Of a DNA stretch of 64,000 nucleotides, positions 1 through 9,073 are shown piece after piece. The stretch comes from Mycobacterium sp. HUMS_12744610 (GTDB lineage: Bacteria; Actinomycetota; Actinomycetes; Mycobacteriales; Mycobacteriaceae): NCBI RefSeq assembly GCF_041206865.1, contig NZ_JBGEDP010000001.1:3038001-3102000 (forward strand). Direction: 5' to 3'. The translations under genes were made by a program, and so were the position numbers. How positions within the stretch are numbered: position 1 is the first letter of the stretch; each line of letters starts with the position of its first letter. The notes under the pieces are model-generated. The model was given only the letters and a program-made list of their open reading frames with translations, was not told the origin of the DNA and made no database searches.

Positions 1-252
1 GGAAGTCAGCATCTCGAAGCCGCCCGCGACGCACGTGCCGTTCACGGCCGCGACGATCGGCTTGTACGTCTCGAGATCGGCTCCAGTGCAGAAGTCCCGG
101 CCGACGCCGGTGATGACCGCGACCCGTGCGCGGGCGTCGTCGCGGAACGCCGCCCAGGCGTTGGGTCAGATCGCGGAAATGCCAGCGAATTACGTGTCTC
201 GGGCCGGCTGAATGGTGGCGATGTGGGTGTGCAGCGCGTATTCGATGCTCAC
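1..252 (-). pseudogene. Enoyl-CoA hydratase/isomerase remnant (partial, runs off the left edge)
   Basis: On the minus strand a GTG at 252 opens a frame reading MSIEYALHTHIATIQPARDT that stops at 190. Crotonase sequence then resumes in another frame with AVITGVGRDFCTGADL and KPIVAAVNGTCVAGGFEML, the oxyanion-hole and CoA-binding motifs of enoyl-CoA hydratases. The usual 25-35 residues between GADL and KPIVAAVNG are almost absent, so there is at least one frameshift and one internal deletion. The GTG overlaps the TGA of the upstream oxidase gene by 4 bp, which suggests it was once the last gene of a translationally coupled operon. The product would not be functional. A sequencing error could explain the frameshift but not the missing segment. 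Confidence 0.75.
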
Positions 253-1229
253 CGCGTCTCCCCGTGACCACCGGTCACCAGGCGGACCACGTCACGCGCG
301 CAGCCCCACGACAGGGTCACGCCGTTGCTGCTGTGCCCGTAGTTGTGGATGCACCGGGCCGAGCCCAGCGGCTCGGCCTCGAGCCGCACCGACGGACGAT
401 CCGGGCGCAACCCGGTGATCGTCTCGATCAACTGCGCGTCGCGCAGGCGCGGCTCGATCCGGCGGCACCGCTGCAGGATCCGCTCGCTCACCTCGGGGTC
501 TGCGGTGGTGTCCCAGCGGTCGGGGATGCTGATGCCGCCGCACACCACCCGCCGCGGATGGGGGAAGAAGCAGGTCCATTCCGATCCGCCGTCGACCTCC
601 AGGAACAGTTGCCGCAGACCGGGATTCGTCAGAACGACGTGCTGGCCGAACAGGGGCCGCACCGTATCGTCGCCCGCCAGCGTTCGCGCGCCCAGGCCGG
701 CGCAGTTCACGACGATCGGAGCCGTGTCGGCGACCTCGGCCAAGGACCCGACCGCGTGTGCCTCGATTTCGCATCCGGCCGCCGCCAGTCGCCCGATCAG
801 GTAGTCCAAGTACTGCGGCATGTCGATCATCGGCACGGTGGCACAGAACGCGGCATCGAAGCCGTCGGGAATCTCGGCAGCGTCCGCCGCGCGCAGGTCG
901 GGGATCAATTCGCCCACCGCCGACATCGCTGCGTTCAGATCGCCGGCCGCCATCGCCGGTGCCAGCTGGACTCCGGTGGCGGGGTCGTCGGCGAGTTCGC
1001 GGAACACCCGCAGCGAGTGTTCGCACCAGGCCCGCGTCGCAGTGGCACGCCCGGCCGGCCGCGGGGGAGTCCACACCGCACCGGCCACCGCCGACGTGGT
1101 CTGGTGCGGCATTGCGGTCGCCCACACCTGCACGGGCCAGCCCGCCTCGGCCAGGCAGATCGCCGACGTCAGGCCGCTGACACCGGCGCCGACCACGACG
1201 ATCTGTTGGGCGGTGGCCACGGCGGGCAA
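249..1229 (-). CDS. aao: D-amino-acid oxidase-family FAD flavoprotein
   Basis: This 326-residue protein begins with an FAD-binding Rossmann motif (VVVGAGVSGLTSAICLAEAG, residues about 11-30). It has the DAO-family features of a substrate domain and a C-terminal HNYGHSSNGVTLSWGCA segment that closes the FAD site. Such enzymes oxidatively deaminate D-amino acids to 2-oxo acids, releasing ammonia and hydrogen peroxide. Its position downstream of katG and two small genes matches M. tuberculosis Rv1905c (aao). Only 4 bp separate its start from the previous stop, so it is probably cotranscribed. It makes peroxide beside a dead catalase-peroxidase gene. It looks intact; the true substrate is not visible. 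Confidence 0.9.
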   Translation of the reverse strand: MPAVATAQQIVVVGAGVSGLTSAICLAEAGWPVQVWATAMPHQTTSAVAGAVWTPPRPAGRATATRAWCEHSLRVFRELADDPATGVQLAPAMAAGDLNAAMSAVGELIPDLRAADAAEIPDGFDAAFCATVPMIDMPQYLDYLIGRLAAAGCEIEAHAVGSLAEVADTAPIVVNCAGLGARTLAGDDTVRPLFGQHVVLTNPGLRQLFLEVDGGSEWTCFFPHPRRVVCGGISIPDRWDTTADPEVSERILQRCRRIEPRLRDAQLIETITGLRPDRPSVRLEAEPLGSARCIHNYGHSSNGVTLSWGCARDVVRLVTGGHGETR

Positions 1230-1233
1230 GAAC

Positions 1234-1683
1234 TCAGCGCGGTGCGTTCCCGCCCAGCAGCCCGTTGAGGATGCCGAGCTGGGCGCCGGCGACCTGCGGC
1301 GGCGTTTCGGCGGGCACGTTGGCGTCCGGTGTCAGTTGCCAGGGCTGGCAGCCGTTGGTCTTGAACGACTTGTCCGTGGCATCGATACGGACCACCTGCG
1401 GCTTTTTGCTCAGGGCGTTGTCGACGACGTTGCCGTCGGGGTTGCCCGTCCGCTTCCAGTAGCAGGTGCCGTCGCCGACGGGCCCGCCCGAGCTGTAGAT
1501 GCCCGGCGCGATGTCGGTGCCCACTGCGTACGTACCGTCCTTGTCGATGGTCGTCTTCGGGGCGGGCGGCGGCGCCGGATCCGGGTCCGCGCCGGCAACG
1601 GCGGCACCGGCAATGCAGCCCGCAAATAGCAGCCCCGCGGCGCCGAACCGTGCCGCGATCGGTGCTTTCGACTTCGAGCCCAT
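1234..1683 (-). CDS. Small exported protein, Rv1906c-like
   Basis: The 149-residue product starts MGSKSKAPIAARFGAAG and continues with a hydrophobic segment ending at AVAGADPDP, a signal peptide with a likely cleavage site near residue 32. A Pro-rich stretch follows, then a domain with two cysteines (DGTCYWKR and TNGCQPW) that could form a disulfide outside the cell. The family resembles mycobacterial secreted proteins of unknown function, and the location between the DUF4262 gene and aao matches Rv1906c. A longer reading frame runs upstream, but the ATG at 1683 gives a normal signal peptide and was chosen. Function unknown. Confidence 0.8.
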   Translation of the reverse strand: MGSKSKAPIAARFGAAGLLFAGCIAGAAVAGADPDPAPPPAPKTTIDKDGTYAVGTDIAPGIYSSGGPVGDGTCYWKRTGNPDGNVVDNALSKKPQVVRIDATDKSFKTNGCQPWQLTPDANVPAETPPQVAGAQLGILNGLLGGNAPR

Positions 1684-1730
1684 AGGAGTGCAGTTTACCG
1701 GCGCGAACGCCCCGGGGTGGCGTCCTCGGC

Positions 1731-2198
1731 TCAATTGCACACGGCCCGCACCCCCATAACCGGCTGGGAGCCGCGGCCATCGTCGAAGTCCGGCGCCCAC
1801 GGCCACCGACCGCGCTCGTCGGCCCACACCACCTGAAGTGCGCTCATCTGGTTTCCGAAGAACGCGGTGGCGAACTTCAAATGGGCGTCCGGATGCTCCA
1901 CCTCGACGAGTTCGACGCGAGACCCGGCCGGGAGGGTCATCCGCGCGCCCGCCGTGAACGCCCCACGATTCACCGCTTGGAACGCGACGGCGTTGAGCAA
2001 GCCCACCGCCCGCTGCGGTGAGACTCCGGTGATCAGCAATTCCGGCAGGTCGCAGCGGGTCAGCCCCACCGTGTACGCGAATGGCCGCCGCTCGCTCTCC
2101 ACGTATTGCACGGCCCAACCGCGCTTCGGCATGGTCGCGTACAGCTCGTCGAGGTAGTCCTGTACGGGCCTGTCGGGGTGGTCGCACCTCCAGCACAT
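1731..2198 (-). CDS. DUF4262 protein, Rv1907c-like
   Basis: The 155-residue protein starts MCWRCDHPD, the CxxC opening typical of DUF4262 proteins, and continues with PFAYTVGLTRCDLPELLITG in the domain core. The ATG at 2198 was chosen over the longer frame to 2273 because a purine-rich site (GAGAAAGGGA) lies just upstream and the family starts at this CxxC. No enzyme activity is known. It lies 118 bp downstream of katG and matches the position of M. tuberculosis Rv1907c. It appears intact although the katG gene ahead of it is not, so transcription may now come from elsewhere. Confidence 0.85.
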   Translation of the reverse strand: MCWRCDHPDRPVQDYLDELYATMPKRGWAVQYVESERRPFAYTVGLTRCDLPELLITGVSPQRAVGLLNAVAFQAVNRGAFTAGARMTLPAGSRVELVEVEHPDAHLKFATAFFGNQMSALQVVWADERGRWPWAPDFDDGRGSQPVMGVRAVCN

Positions 2199-2319
2199 GG
2201 CGGTCCCTTTCTCTGGTTGCTTGCGACCACCATGCCCGCGGGGTCCGACATTCCCGCCCCAAACGCACGCCACCCCGCGGGCCGGATGGCCCGCGGGGTG
2301 GCGGTGGGAGGTCGATCTA

Positions 2320-3000
<681 letters not shown>

Positions 3001-3040
3001 TTAGGGTCCTGTGGCCCCGATGTGGGGGCCGGAAGGGACG

Positions 3041-3331
3041 ATGAATCACATGGCTGGGCGGAAGAAACATTCTGCTGAGGACGTCGTGCGCAAGCTGCGC
3101 TGTGCCGACGAGCTGGCTGCGGCGGGCAAGACCAACGAGGAGATCGCCGCGGAGTTGGGGGTGTCGGCGGCGACGCTGTACAACTGGCGGCGTGCTTACG
3201 GCGGCATGGACATCGATGCTGCCAAGGAACTGCGGGAGCTGCGGGAGCAGAACGCCAGGCTCAAGCGGCTATTGGCCGACGCCGAGCTGGAAAAAGACGC
3301 TCTGCGGGAGGTGGCCAAGGGAAAATTCTGA
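3041..3331 (+). CDS. IS3-family transposase OrfA
   Basis: The 96-residue protein starts MNHMAGRKKH at the ATG at 3041, behind GGAAGGGA. A GTG at 3011 would add ten residues but has no such site. It contains a helix-turn-helix (EEIAAELGVSAATLYNWRRA) that binds the element's ends. This is followed by a leucine-zipper-like coiled coil (ELRELREQNARLKRLLADAE) for multimer formation. It ends in KGKF just after a frameshift signal, so most ribosomes make OrfA alone and a minority make the OrfAB transposase. Confidence 0.9.
   Translation: MNHMAGRKKHSAEDVVRKLRCADELAAAGKTNEEIAAELGVSAATLYNWRRAYGGMDIDAAKELRELREQNARLKRLLADAELEKDALREVAKGKF
3319..3325 (+). promoter_or_regulatory. Programmed -1 frameshift heptamer
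   Basis: GGGAAAA is read in the OrfA frame as G GGA AAA, a good X XXY YYZ slippery site, two codons before the OrfA stop. A -1 slip here joins OrfA to the frame that leads into OrfB (continuing ILSPAAKRRAVDML), giving the OrfAB fusion used by IS3 elements. Confidence 0.7.
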
Positions 3332-3354
3332 GCCCGGCCGCCAAGCGCCGTGCC

Positions 3355-4194
3355 GTGGACATGCTCAAAGAGGTTCTGAACGTGTCCGAGCGGCTCGCGT
3401 GCAAAGCGGTCGGGCTGGCCCGCTCCACCTACCGCCGGACCCCGATCGCGCTGACCCCAGGCGATCCCGACGCTGATCTGCGGCGATGGCTGCGTGACTA
3501 CTCCACCGCTCACCCGTGTCATGGGTTTCGGCGGGCCTGGGCCGCCCTGCGCCATGACGAGCATCGCGGGGTGAACAAGAAGAAAATTCACCGCTTGTGG
3601 AAGGAGGAGGGCCTGCAGCGACGCGTGCACAGCCCACGCAAGCGGGCCGGCATGTCCTCGGCCCCGGAAGTGGTTGCCGATGCCCCGAAGGTGGTGTGGG
3701 CATTGGATTTCCAGTTCGACTCCACCATCGACGGCAGGACGGTCAAGATTGCGTCGAGGGTAGACGAGCACACCCGCGAATCGCTGCTGAACATCGTGGA
3801 GCGCTCCATCACCGCCGAGCGGTTGATCGAGGACCTACGCAGGTGTTTCGCCGCGGCTGGCGGGCCGCCGCTGGTGCTGCGCATGGACAACGGTCCTGAG
3901 ATGATTTCCCAAGCGCTGCAATCGTTTTGCTCCGGATATGTCGGGCTCTGCTACATCCCGCCAGGCACGCCGTGGAACAACGGTCACATCGAATCGTTCA
4001 ACAACCGGCTACGAAGGGAGTGCCTCAACCGCAATCACTGGACCAACCTGACCGAGGCCCGCGTGGTCATCGGCGACTTCAAGGACGAGCACAATCGGCG
4101 ACATCGTCACTCGGCCCTGGGCTATCTCACCCCGGCCGAGTACGCTGCCCGATGCAGCCACACCCACCACCCCGTGGCCTGCGAGATCAACTGA
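3355..4194 (+). CDS. IS3-family transposase OrfB (DDE catalytic part)
   Basis: The 279-residue open frame carries an rve-type integrase core. The DDE triad is visible as WALDFQFDST, RMDNGPE and NNGHIESFNNRLRREC. The upstream part (HPCHGFRRAWAALR) is the HTH_21 region found before the catalytic core. It is read mainly as the OrfAB fusion after a -1 shift, so the ATG at 3355 need not be used. All catalytic motifs are present and the element may be active. Confidence 0.92.
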   Translation: MDMLKEVLNVSERLACKAVGLARSTYRRTPIALTPGDPDADLRRWLRDYSTAHPCHGFRRAWAALRHDEHRGVNKKKIHRLWKEEGLQRRVHSPRKRAGMSSAPEVVADAPKVVWALDFQFDSTIDGRTVKIASRVDEHTRESLLNIVERSITAERLIEDLRRCFAAAGGPPLVLRMDNGPEMISQALQSFCSGYVGLCYIPPGTPWNNGHIESFNNRLRRECLNRNHWTNLTEARVVIGDFKDEHNRRHRHSALGYLTPAEYAARCSHTHHPVACEIN

Positions 4195-4414
4195 AATCGG
4201 TATCAATCACAACCTGGCTCCAAAACCAGGTGGACCGACTATCGGGGACATGCCAGACTCCTGGATTCGCTCCAGCGTGCGGACGACCAGGGCCAGCTCG
4301 TCGGGCTCGTTGACCTCCCAGCCGGCTTGTGGCTGCAGGCGGATGCGGCCGCCGTTGGCGCCGCCCCGCTTGTCGCTGCCACGGAACGACGACGCCGCGG
4401 CCCAAGCGGTCTTA

Positions 4415-5336
<922 letters not shown>

Positions 5337-5990
5337 TCAGGTTGAGCCGGTGTGGCCACCAGTCCTGGTTGCCGCCACCCTCCACGGGATGGTTGAGGTG
5401 ACCATTCCCGACAGGGCAACCTCCCTGCTGTAGCGCGGTGTTGGCTTCTGCAACGGGTGGGTGTTGCTCTGGCATGGCATCACCTCCTCAGATGAAATTG
5501 CCGGGTCGTGATCGTGGGTGTGGTCACAACACGTCTGTGCGGCAGCGGCCGGCGTGGCGACCTCGGCCACGGGCTGCCCCGCGCAGGTCCGGCAGAAACC
5601 CCAATAGATGACTTCGCTCTCGTCGAACAAAAACCCGCACTCGTCGGAGGGGATCAGGCAGGCCCTCGCGCCGATGGAACAGTCGACGTCGGCAATGGCG
5701 CAGCATCCGCGGCAGACGAAGTGGTGGTGGTGGTCGACCCGGGTCTCATAACGCGCGACCGATCCCGACGGCTGGAACCGTCGCAGCAGACCCACCTCGG
5801 TCAGGGCGTGCAGGACGTCGTACACGGTCTGCCGCGACACGTCCGGCAGGTCGGCGCGAACGATGCCGAAGATCGATTCCGTGTCGGCGTGCGGGTTCGC
5901 CTGGACGGCCCAGAGGATGCCGACCCGTGGGCGGGTTACCCGCAGGTCGACCCTGCGCAACTGCTCCGCATAGACCGCCATCCCAGGCAT
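5337..5990 (-). CDS. furA: Ferric-uptake-family repressor FurA, with an extended C-terminus overlapping katG
   Basis: FurA is the metal-dependent, peroxide-responsive repressor of furA-katG. The protein starts [20 protein letters not shown] and carries the DNA-binding helix [13 protein letters not shown]. The dimer and metal region follows, with a His cluster ([13 protein letters not shown]) and a second Cys pair (GFCRTCAG). Family members are about 150 residues, but here the frame stays open for 217 and runs 139 bp into katG. A TGA in the neighbouring frame overlaps the katG ribosome site, so a late 1-bp indel may have removed the normal stop. An IS1380-family element sits 8 bp upstream of the start and separates the gene from its likely promoter. 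Repressor function is plausible; expression is doubtful. Confidence 0.88.
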   Translation of the reverse strand: MPGMAVYAEQLRRVDLRVTRPRVGILWAVQANPHADTESIFGIVRADLPDVSRQTVYDVLHALTEVGLLRRFQPSGSVARYETRVDHHHHFVCRGCCAIADVDCSIGARACLIPSDECGFLFDESEVIYWGFCRTCAGQPVAEVATPAAAAQTCCDHTHDHDPAISSEEVMPCQSNTHPLQKPTPRYSREVALSGMVTSTIPWRVAATRTGGHTGST

Positions 5991-5998
5991 ACCGTTAA

Positions 5999-7695
5999 CC
6001 TGGATTTTTCATCGAATGTGGAGCTCAGGGGTGTCGTTAACGTGAAAGGTGCACTGCCGCAAGGATAATCGGAGTATTCGAGGCTCGGTTATCCAGGATG
6101 GGAGTGCACCTGTCAGATGCAGGCTACTACGGATTGGTCGAAGAATGTCCGAGTTGAGGTCCGTGGCGACGACGTGGTCGGGCACGCCGGTAACGTGATA
6201 CCCCGGTTGCTGGCCGACAATCTGGGTTTGACCAGCGGTTTGTCGTCGGTGCTGTCGCGCCCAGAAGTCACCCACGACCGAGGCGCGGTGTTGCGCGATG
6301 TGGCGGTATCGATCGCCGGCGGCGCGCAGAACCTGGCCGGCACCGCGGTGCTGCGCGATCAGCACCGGTTGTTTCAGGCGGTGGCGTCGGTTCCGACGAT
6401 GTGGCGGTCCCTGGGCGAGATCGACGAGCAGAGCATCACCGAGGTCACGGCCGTGCGCAACAAGGTCCGCTCTCGGGTGTGGGAGGCGATCGAGGCCCGC
6501 CACGGTGCGATCCCGGCTTCGCAGACCTGCTATGGGGACCTCGGGGACACGATCGTGATCCGCATCGACGCGTCGCTGATTCAGTCGCACAGCGATAAGC
6601 AGCACGCCGCAGGCAATTTCAAAGGCGGGTTTGGCTTCCACCCGCTGTTGGCGTGGTGTGACAACACCGGCGAACTGCTGGCGGTGATCGCCCGTGCAGG
6701 CAACGCCGGCTCGAACACCGCGGCCGATCATATCGCGATCATCGACGCCGCGATCGCGGCGATCCCGGCCAAGTGGCGCCGCAAGTTGCTGGTCACCATC
6801 GACGGCGCGGGTTCAAGCCACGCCGTCGTCGAACACCTGGAGAAACTCAATGCCCGGCCGGGGATGTCAGTGGGCTACTCGGTCGGATTCGACCTCGATG
6901 AGCGGGTCCGGGTCGCGATCGGCCAGATGCCCGATGCGGGATGGCAAGCCGCACTGGATGCCACCGGAGCGGCCCGTGACGACGCCCAGGTCGCCGAGTT
7001 GACCGGGCTGCTGCGCCACAGCACCGGAGGGGATCGGCTGGTCGGCTGGCCGGCCGGCATGCGCATCCTGGTGCGGCGCGAAGAAATCGAACACGGCACC
7101 CAGTTGTCATTGTTCGAGCAGCTGGCCGGCTACCGCTACCAGGTCCTCGCCACCTCGACTGCCGGTGGACAACCCCAGCGACTGGAAGCCCGCCACCGCG
7201 TCCACGCCCGGGTGGAGGGCTTCATCCGCACCGGCAAAGACACCGGCCTGGCCCGCTGGCCCTCACACTCGTTCGCCATCAACACCGCTTGGGTCACCGC
7301 CGTCGCGATCGCCATCGACCTGCTGTGCTGGATGCGACTGCTACTCCTGGACGGCCCACTGGCCAAAGCCGAACCCGCCACCCTGCGCTACCGGCTGCTG
7401 CACGCCGCGGCCCGGCTGATCAAACGATCCCGCTACCTGATCCTGCGGATCCCCCAAACCTGGCCCTGGGCACAAGAATTCGCCGACGCCCTCAACAGGG
7501 TCCGCGCCATACCCTGACCCACAGGCCCCTATGCCCTCTCGACCCCAAGAAAGGAGTAACCACCCCCGGGATAAAGGACCCGGCGTCACCGCACGACACG
7601 CGGCGCCGCCGCCTACCCCCAGCCTCAAAACCTCGACAAAGCTGCCGCCCCGCAGACCGCCACAGCAGAACCCGGGCCACCGTGAAATTCTGAGG
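5999..7695 (+). mobile_element. IS1380-family insertion sequence, copy 1
   Basis: The 1,697-bp element begins CCTGGATTTTTCATCG and its right end, read inward, begins CCTCAGAATTTCACGG; both form an imperfect inverted repeat starting CCT. A 4-bp duplication TTAA (5995-5998 and 7696-7699) flanks it. One complete transposase gene is inside. A second copy of the same length at 59107-60803 gives identical translations in all frames compared. It was inserted between furA and its presumed -10 element. Confidence 0.93.
6117..7517 (+). CDS. IS1380-family transposase, copy 1
   Basis: The 466-residue protein has the DDE transposase layout of the IS1380 family. VIRIDASLIQSHSDKQ gives the first Asp, with GFHPLLAWCDNTGE after it. 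LLVTIDGAGSSHAVVEHL gives the second Asp. The C-terminal GFIRTGKDTGLARWPSHSFA and AWVTAVAIAIDLLCW match the conserved end region. The start is the ATG at 6117, three bases after a TGA. It is full length with no frameshift and is probably active. Confidence 0.93.
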   Translation: MQATTDWSKNVRVEVRGDDVVGHAGNVIPRLLADNLGLTSGLSSVLSRPEVTHDRGAVLRDVAVSIAGGAQNLAGTAVLRDQHRLFQAVASVPTMWRSLGEIDEQSITEVTAVRNKVRSRVWEAIEARHGAIPASQTCYGDLGDTIVIRIDASLIQSHSDKQHAAGNFKGGFGFHPLLAWCDNTGELLAVIARAGNAGSNTAADHIAIIDAAIAAIPAKWRRKLLVTIDGAGSSHAVVEHLEKLNARPGMSVGYSVGFDLDERVRVAIGQMPDAGWQAALDATGAARDDAQVAELTGLLRHSTGGDRLVGWPAGMRILVRREEIEHGTQLSLFEQLAGYRYQVLATSTAGGQPQRLEARHRVHARVEGFIRTGKDTGLARWPSHSFAINTAWVTAVAIAIDLLCWMRLLLLDGPLAKAEPATLRYRLLHAAARLIKRSRYLILRIPQTWPWAQEFADALNRVRAIP

Positions 7696-7727
7696 TTAAT
7701 ATGACGCTCCATTTTGGAACCATTCAA
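7696..7727 (-). promoter_or_regulatory. Candidate original furA promoter, stranded by the IS
   Basis: On the minus strand TTGAAT (7722-7727) and CATATT (7698-7703) are 18 bp apart. If the IS and one TTAA copy are removed, CATATT lies 6 bp before the furA ATG, the spacing expected for a leaderless mycobacterial mRNA. The IS lies between the -10 and the start. This is inferred from spacing only; no conserved FurA operator was recognised. Confidence 0.4.
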
Positions 7728-8048
7728 CAGGTCACCCCCCCTTTCTCTGCGCGGTTACGCCTCGACCACGCTCGAACTCCCGGTTCGCGCGAGTTAACTG
7801 AAAAGCTAATTAGTGCACCCCGATCACCGTAGAGCCCTTAGATCCTTGTGGCGAGAATCTACCGAATTCTCCGACCGCACACAGCAAACCGTCCGTCATA
7901 ATTTTCCGGGACTTTCGGGCCCGGAGGAGCGATCGACTTTCGCAGCGCGCTATTCGCAACAGCCGCCCCGTAATTCGCCGCTTTCAAGCCCTCCGGTACG
8001 CGTCGCGGAGGCATCGGGGTCCCGGTGGTAATCGCCGCCCGCAGCTAG
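7700..8048. other. Non-coding stretch upstream of furA
   Basis: About 350 bp between the IS1380 element and the next mobile remnant. It is less GC-rich than its surroundings in places (AACTGAAAAGCTAATTAGTG near 7797). A 72-codon open frame at 7813-8031 resembles nothing I know. It likely contains the old furA upstream region. In M. tuberculosis an exported-protein gene (Rv1910c) lies here, and I see no trace of it. Confidence 0.5.
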
Positions 8049-8060
8049 CCTGGATTTTTC
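8049..8060 (+). repeat. 12-bp copy of the IS1380 outer end
   Basis: CCTGGATTTTTC is identical to the first 12 bases of both IS1380-family copies, in the same orientation, but the sequence then diverges. It may be a relic end of a related element or a chance match. Confidence 0.35.
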
Positions 8061-8088
8061 GCGCGACCAGCAGGCTGGAGGTGACCTT

Positions 8089-8414
8089 GTGTAGGTGATC
8101 TTTGGTCGTAAAGCTCGTCGTCGCTTGCCGGTGTGAGTCCGGTCCGGGTAGCTGTCAGGAGGCCCGGCAGCAGACTGGCGGCTTGGTCTGGAAACGGGTC
8201 AGGTCGAAGCCCAGTGTCGAAAGCCCTTGAGGGGGAGCGACTGAGCGGTCCGTAGCATGACGCGAAGCCTGCGGCGTCGTTAGAGGTCCGTCCGTTAGGG
8301 CGGGTGCAGGGAGTGCCGAGCCCCCGAAATCAGGGCGAAGGCCATGGAAGGCGCTGAAGACCTGAATGTGCAGGCGCTGAAGAACTCCCCGGCGTATGGG
8401 TGCGTGTGATCACC
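8089..8414 (+). mobile_element. Possible 5' fragment of a group II intron (ribozyme part)
   Basis: About 325 bp have no coding frame but look like a highly structured RNA. They start near GTGTAGG, close to the GUGYG start of group II introns. They contain GGTGTGAGTCCGG and GCCCGGCAGCAGACTGGC, and later GTCCGTCCGTTAGGGCGGGT and GAGCCCCCGAAATCAGGGCG. This layout resembles domain I-III sequences of bacterial group II introns that I know. No reverse-transcriptase frame and no domain V follow, because the IS21-type end begins at 8415. The assignment rests on general resemblance and is not proven; a covariance-model search would decide. Confidence 0.4.
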
Positions 8415-8803
8415 TGAATTGGCCCCGGTTGGGTCGTTTTTCTTCACGAATTTTGGCTCCGCCTGGGCGGTGATTCGCTGCGCGGTGGGGTCAGCGTGTC
8501 GTCGCGAATATTGGCCCCACCCGGGATGCGATTTCCACGTCAGTCGTCATCGGCGTGGAGGTTCGGGAATGGTGCGGTCGAGGGTGGAACTGTTCGAAAA
8601 GATCAGGCGTGACAGGCGGGTCGAGGAGTTGTCGATCCGCGAGTTGGCCCAGCGGCATCAGGTGCATCGGCGTACGGTGCGCCAGGCGTTGGCTTCGGCC
8701 CTCCCGCCGCCGCGTAAGGCCTACGCGCGCCGGTCGCGGCCGGCGATCGACCCGTATGTCGAGGTGATCGACTCGTGGCTGCTGGGCGACCGAGAGGTGC
8801 CGC
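8415..8803 (+). mobile_element. IS21-family left end, truncated
   Basis: The end begins TGAATTGGCCCCGGTTGGG. It has two more spaced copies of the same motif (GAATTTTGGCTCCGCCTGGG near 8449 and GAATATTGGCCCCACCCGGG near 8505). Such multiple terminal repeats are characteristic of IS21 elements. The start of istA follows, cut near 8803 where sequence from a nitroreductase gene in reverse orientation begins. No istB and no right end are present, so this is an immobile remnant. Confidence 0.75.
8569..8803 (+). pseudogene. istA: istA N-terminal fragment (IS21 transposase)
   Basis: From the ATG at 8569 the frame reads MVRSRVELFEKIRRDRRVEE. An IstA helix-turn-helix follows (IRELAQRHQVHRRTVRQALA), then YVEVIDSWLLGDREVPR. 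Similarity to IstA ends there, near 8803. The frame continues to 8994 only by running antisense through the nitroreductase gene. About 80 of the usual 400 or more residues remain; the DDE core is absent. Confidence 0.8.
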
Positions 8804-9018
8804 GCAATGCCGCGGTACGTGTCGGCGATCGCGGCGCGCTTGTCGGCGTCGGTGACCACCAGCCAGCGCCAGTCCTGCGCGTTGCTTGCCGTAGGCGCCT
8901 GGATCGCCAGCCGAATGCATTCGAGGATGACGTCGCGCCCGACCGGCCGGTCCAGGTCGAGGCGCTTGCGCACCGCGCGGGTGGTGGTCAGTAACTCGTC
9001 GACCGAGGCAATATCCAT
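8804..9018 (-). pseudogene. Nitroreductase-family protein, 3' truncated
   Basis: The gene starts at the ATG at 9018 (MDIASVDELLTTTRAV) behind GGGAAGGA. It has the N-terminal FMN-site pattern of nitroreductases (RAVRKRLDLDRPV, then LAIQAPTASNAQDWRWLVV). Similarity stops after IADTYRGIARH, near residue 70, where IS21 sequence takes over; family members are about 200 residues. The stop is 55 bp downstream of the nitronate monooxygenase gene, so both belonged to one operon. The deletion removed the rest of both this gene and the IS21 element. Confidence 0.8.
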
Positions 9019-9073
9019 GCCGTCCTTCCCAGCCGTTACCGAGCCGAGCAAACCAGAAGCCCGCCCCGGCTGT

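Noticed and set aside
8419..8994. 191-codon open frame
   Set aside because: It is a chimera: istA to about 8803, then antisense nitroreductase. It is described as two truncated genes.
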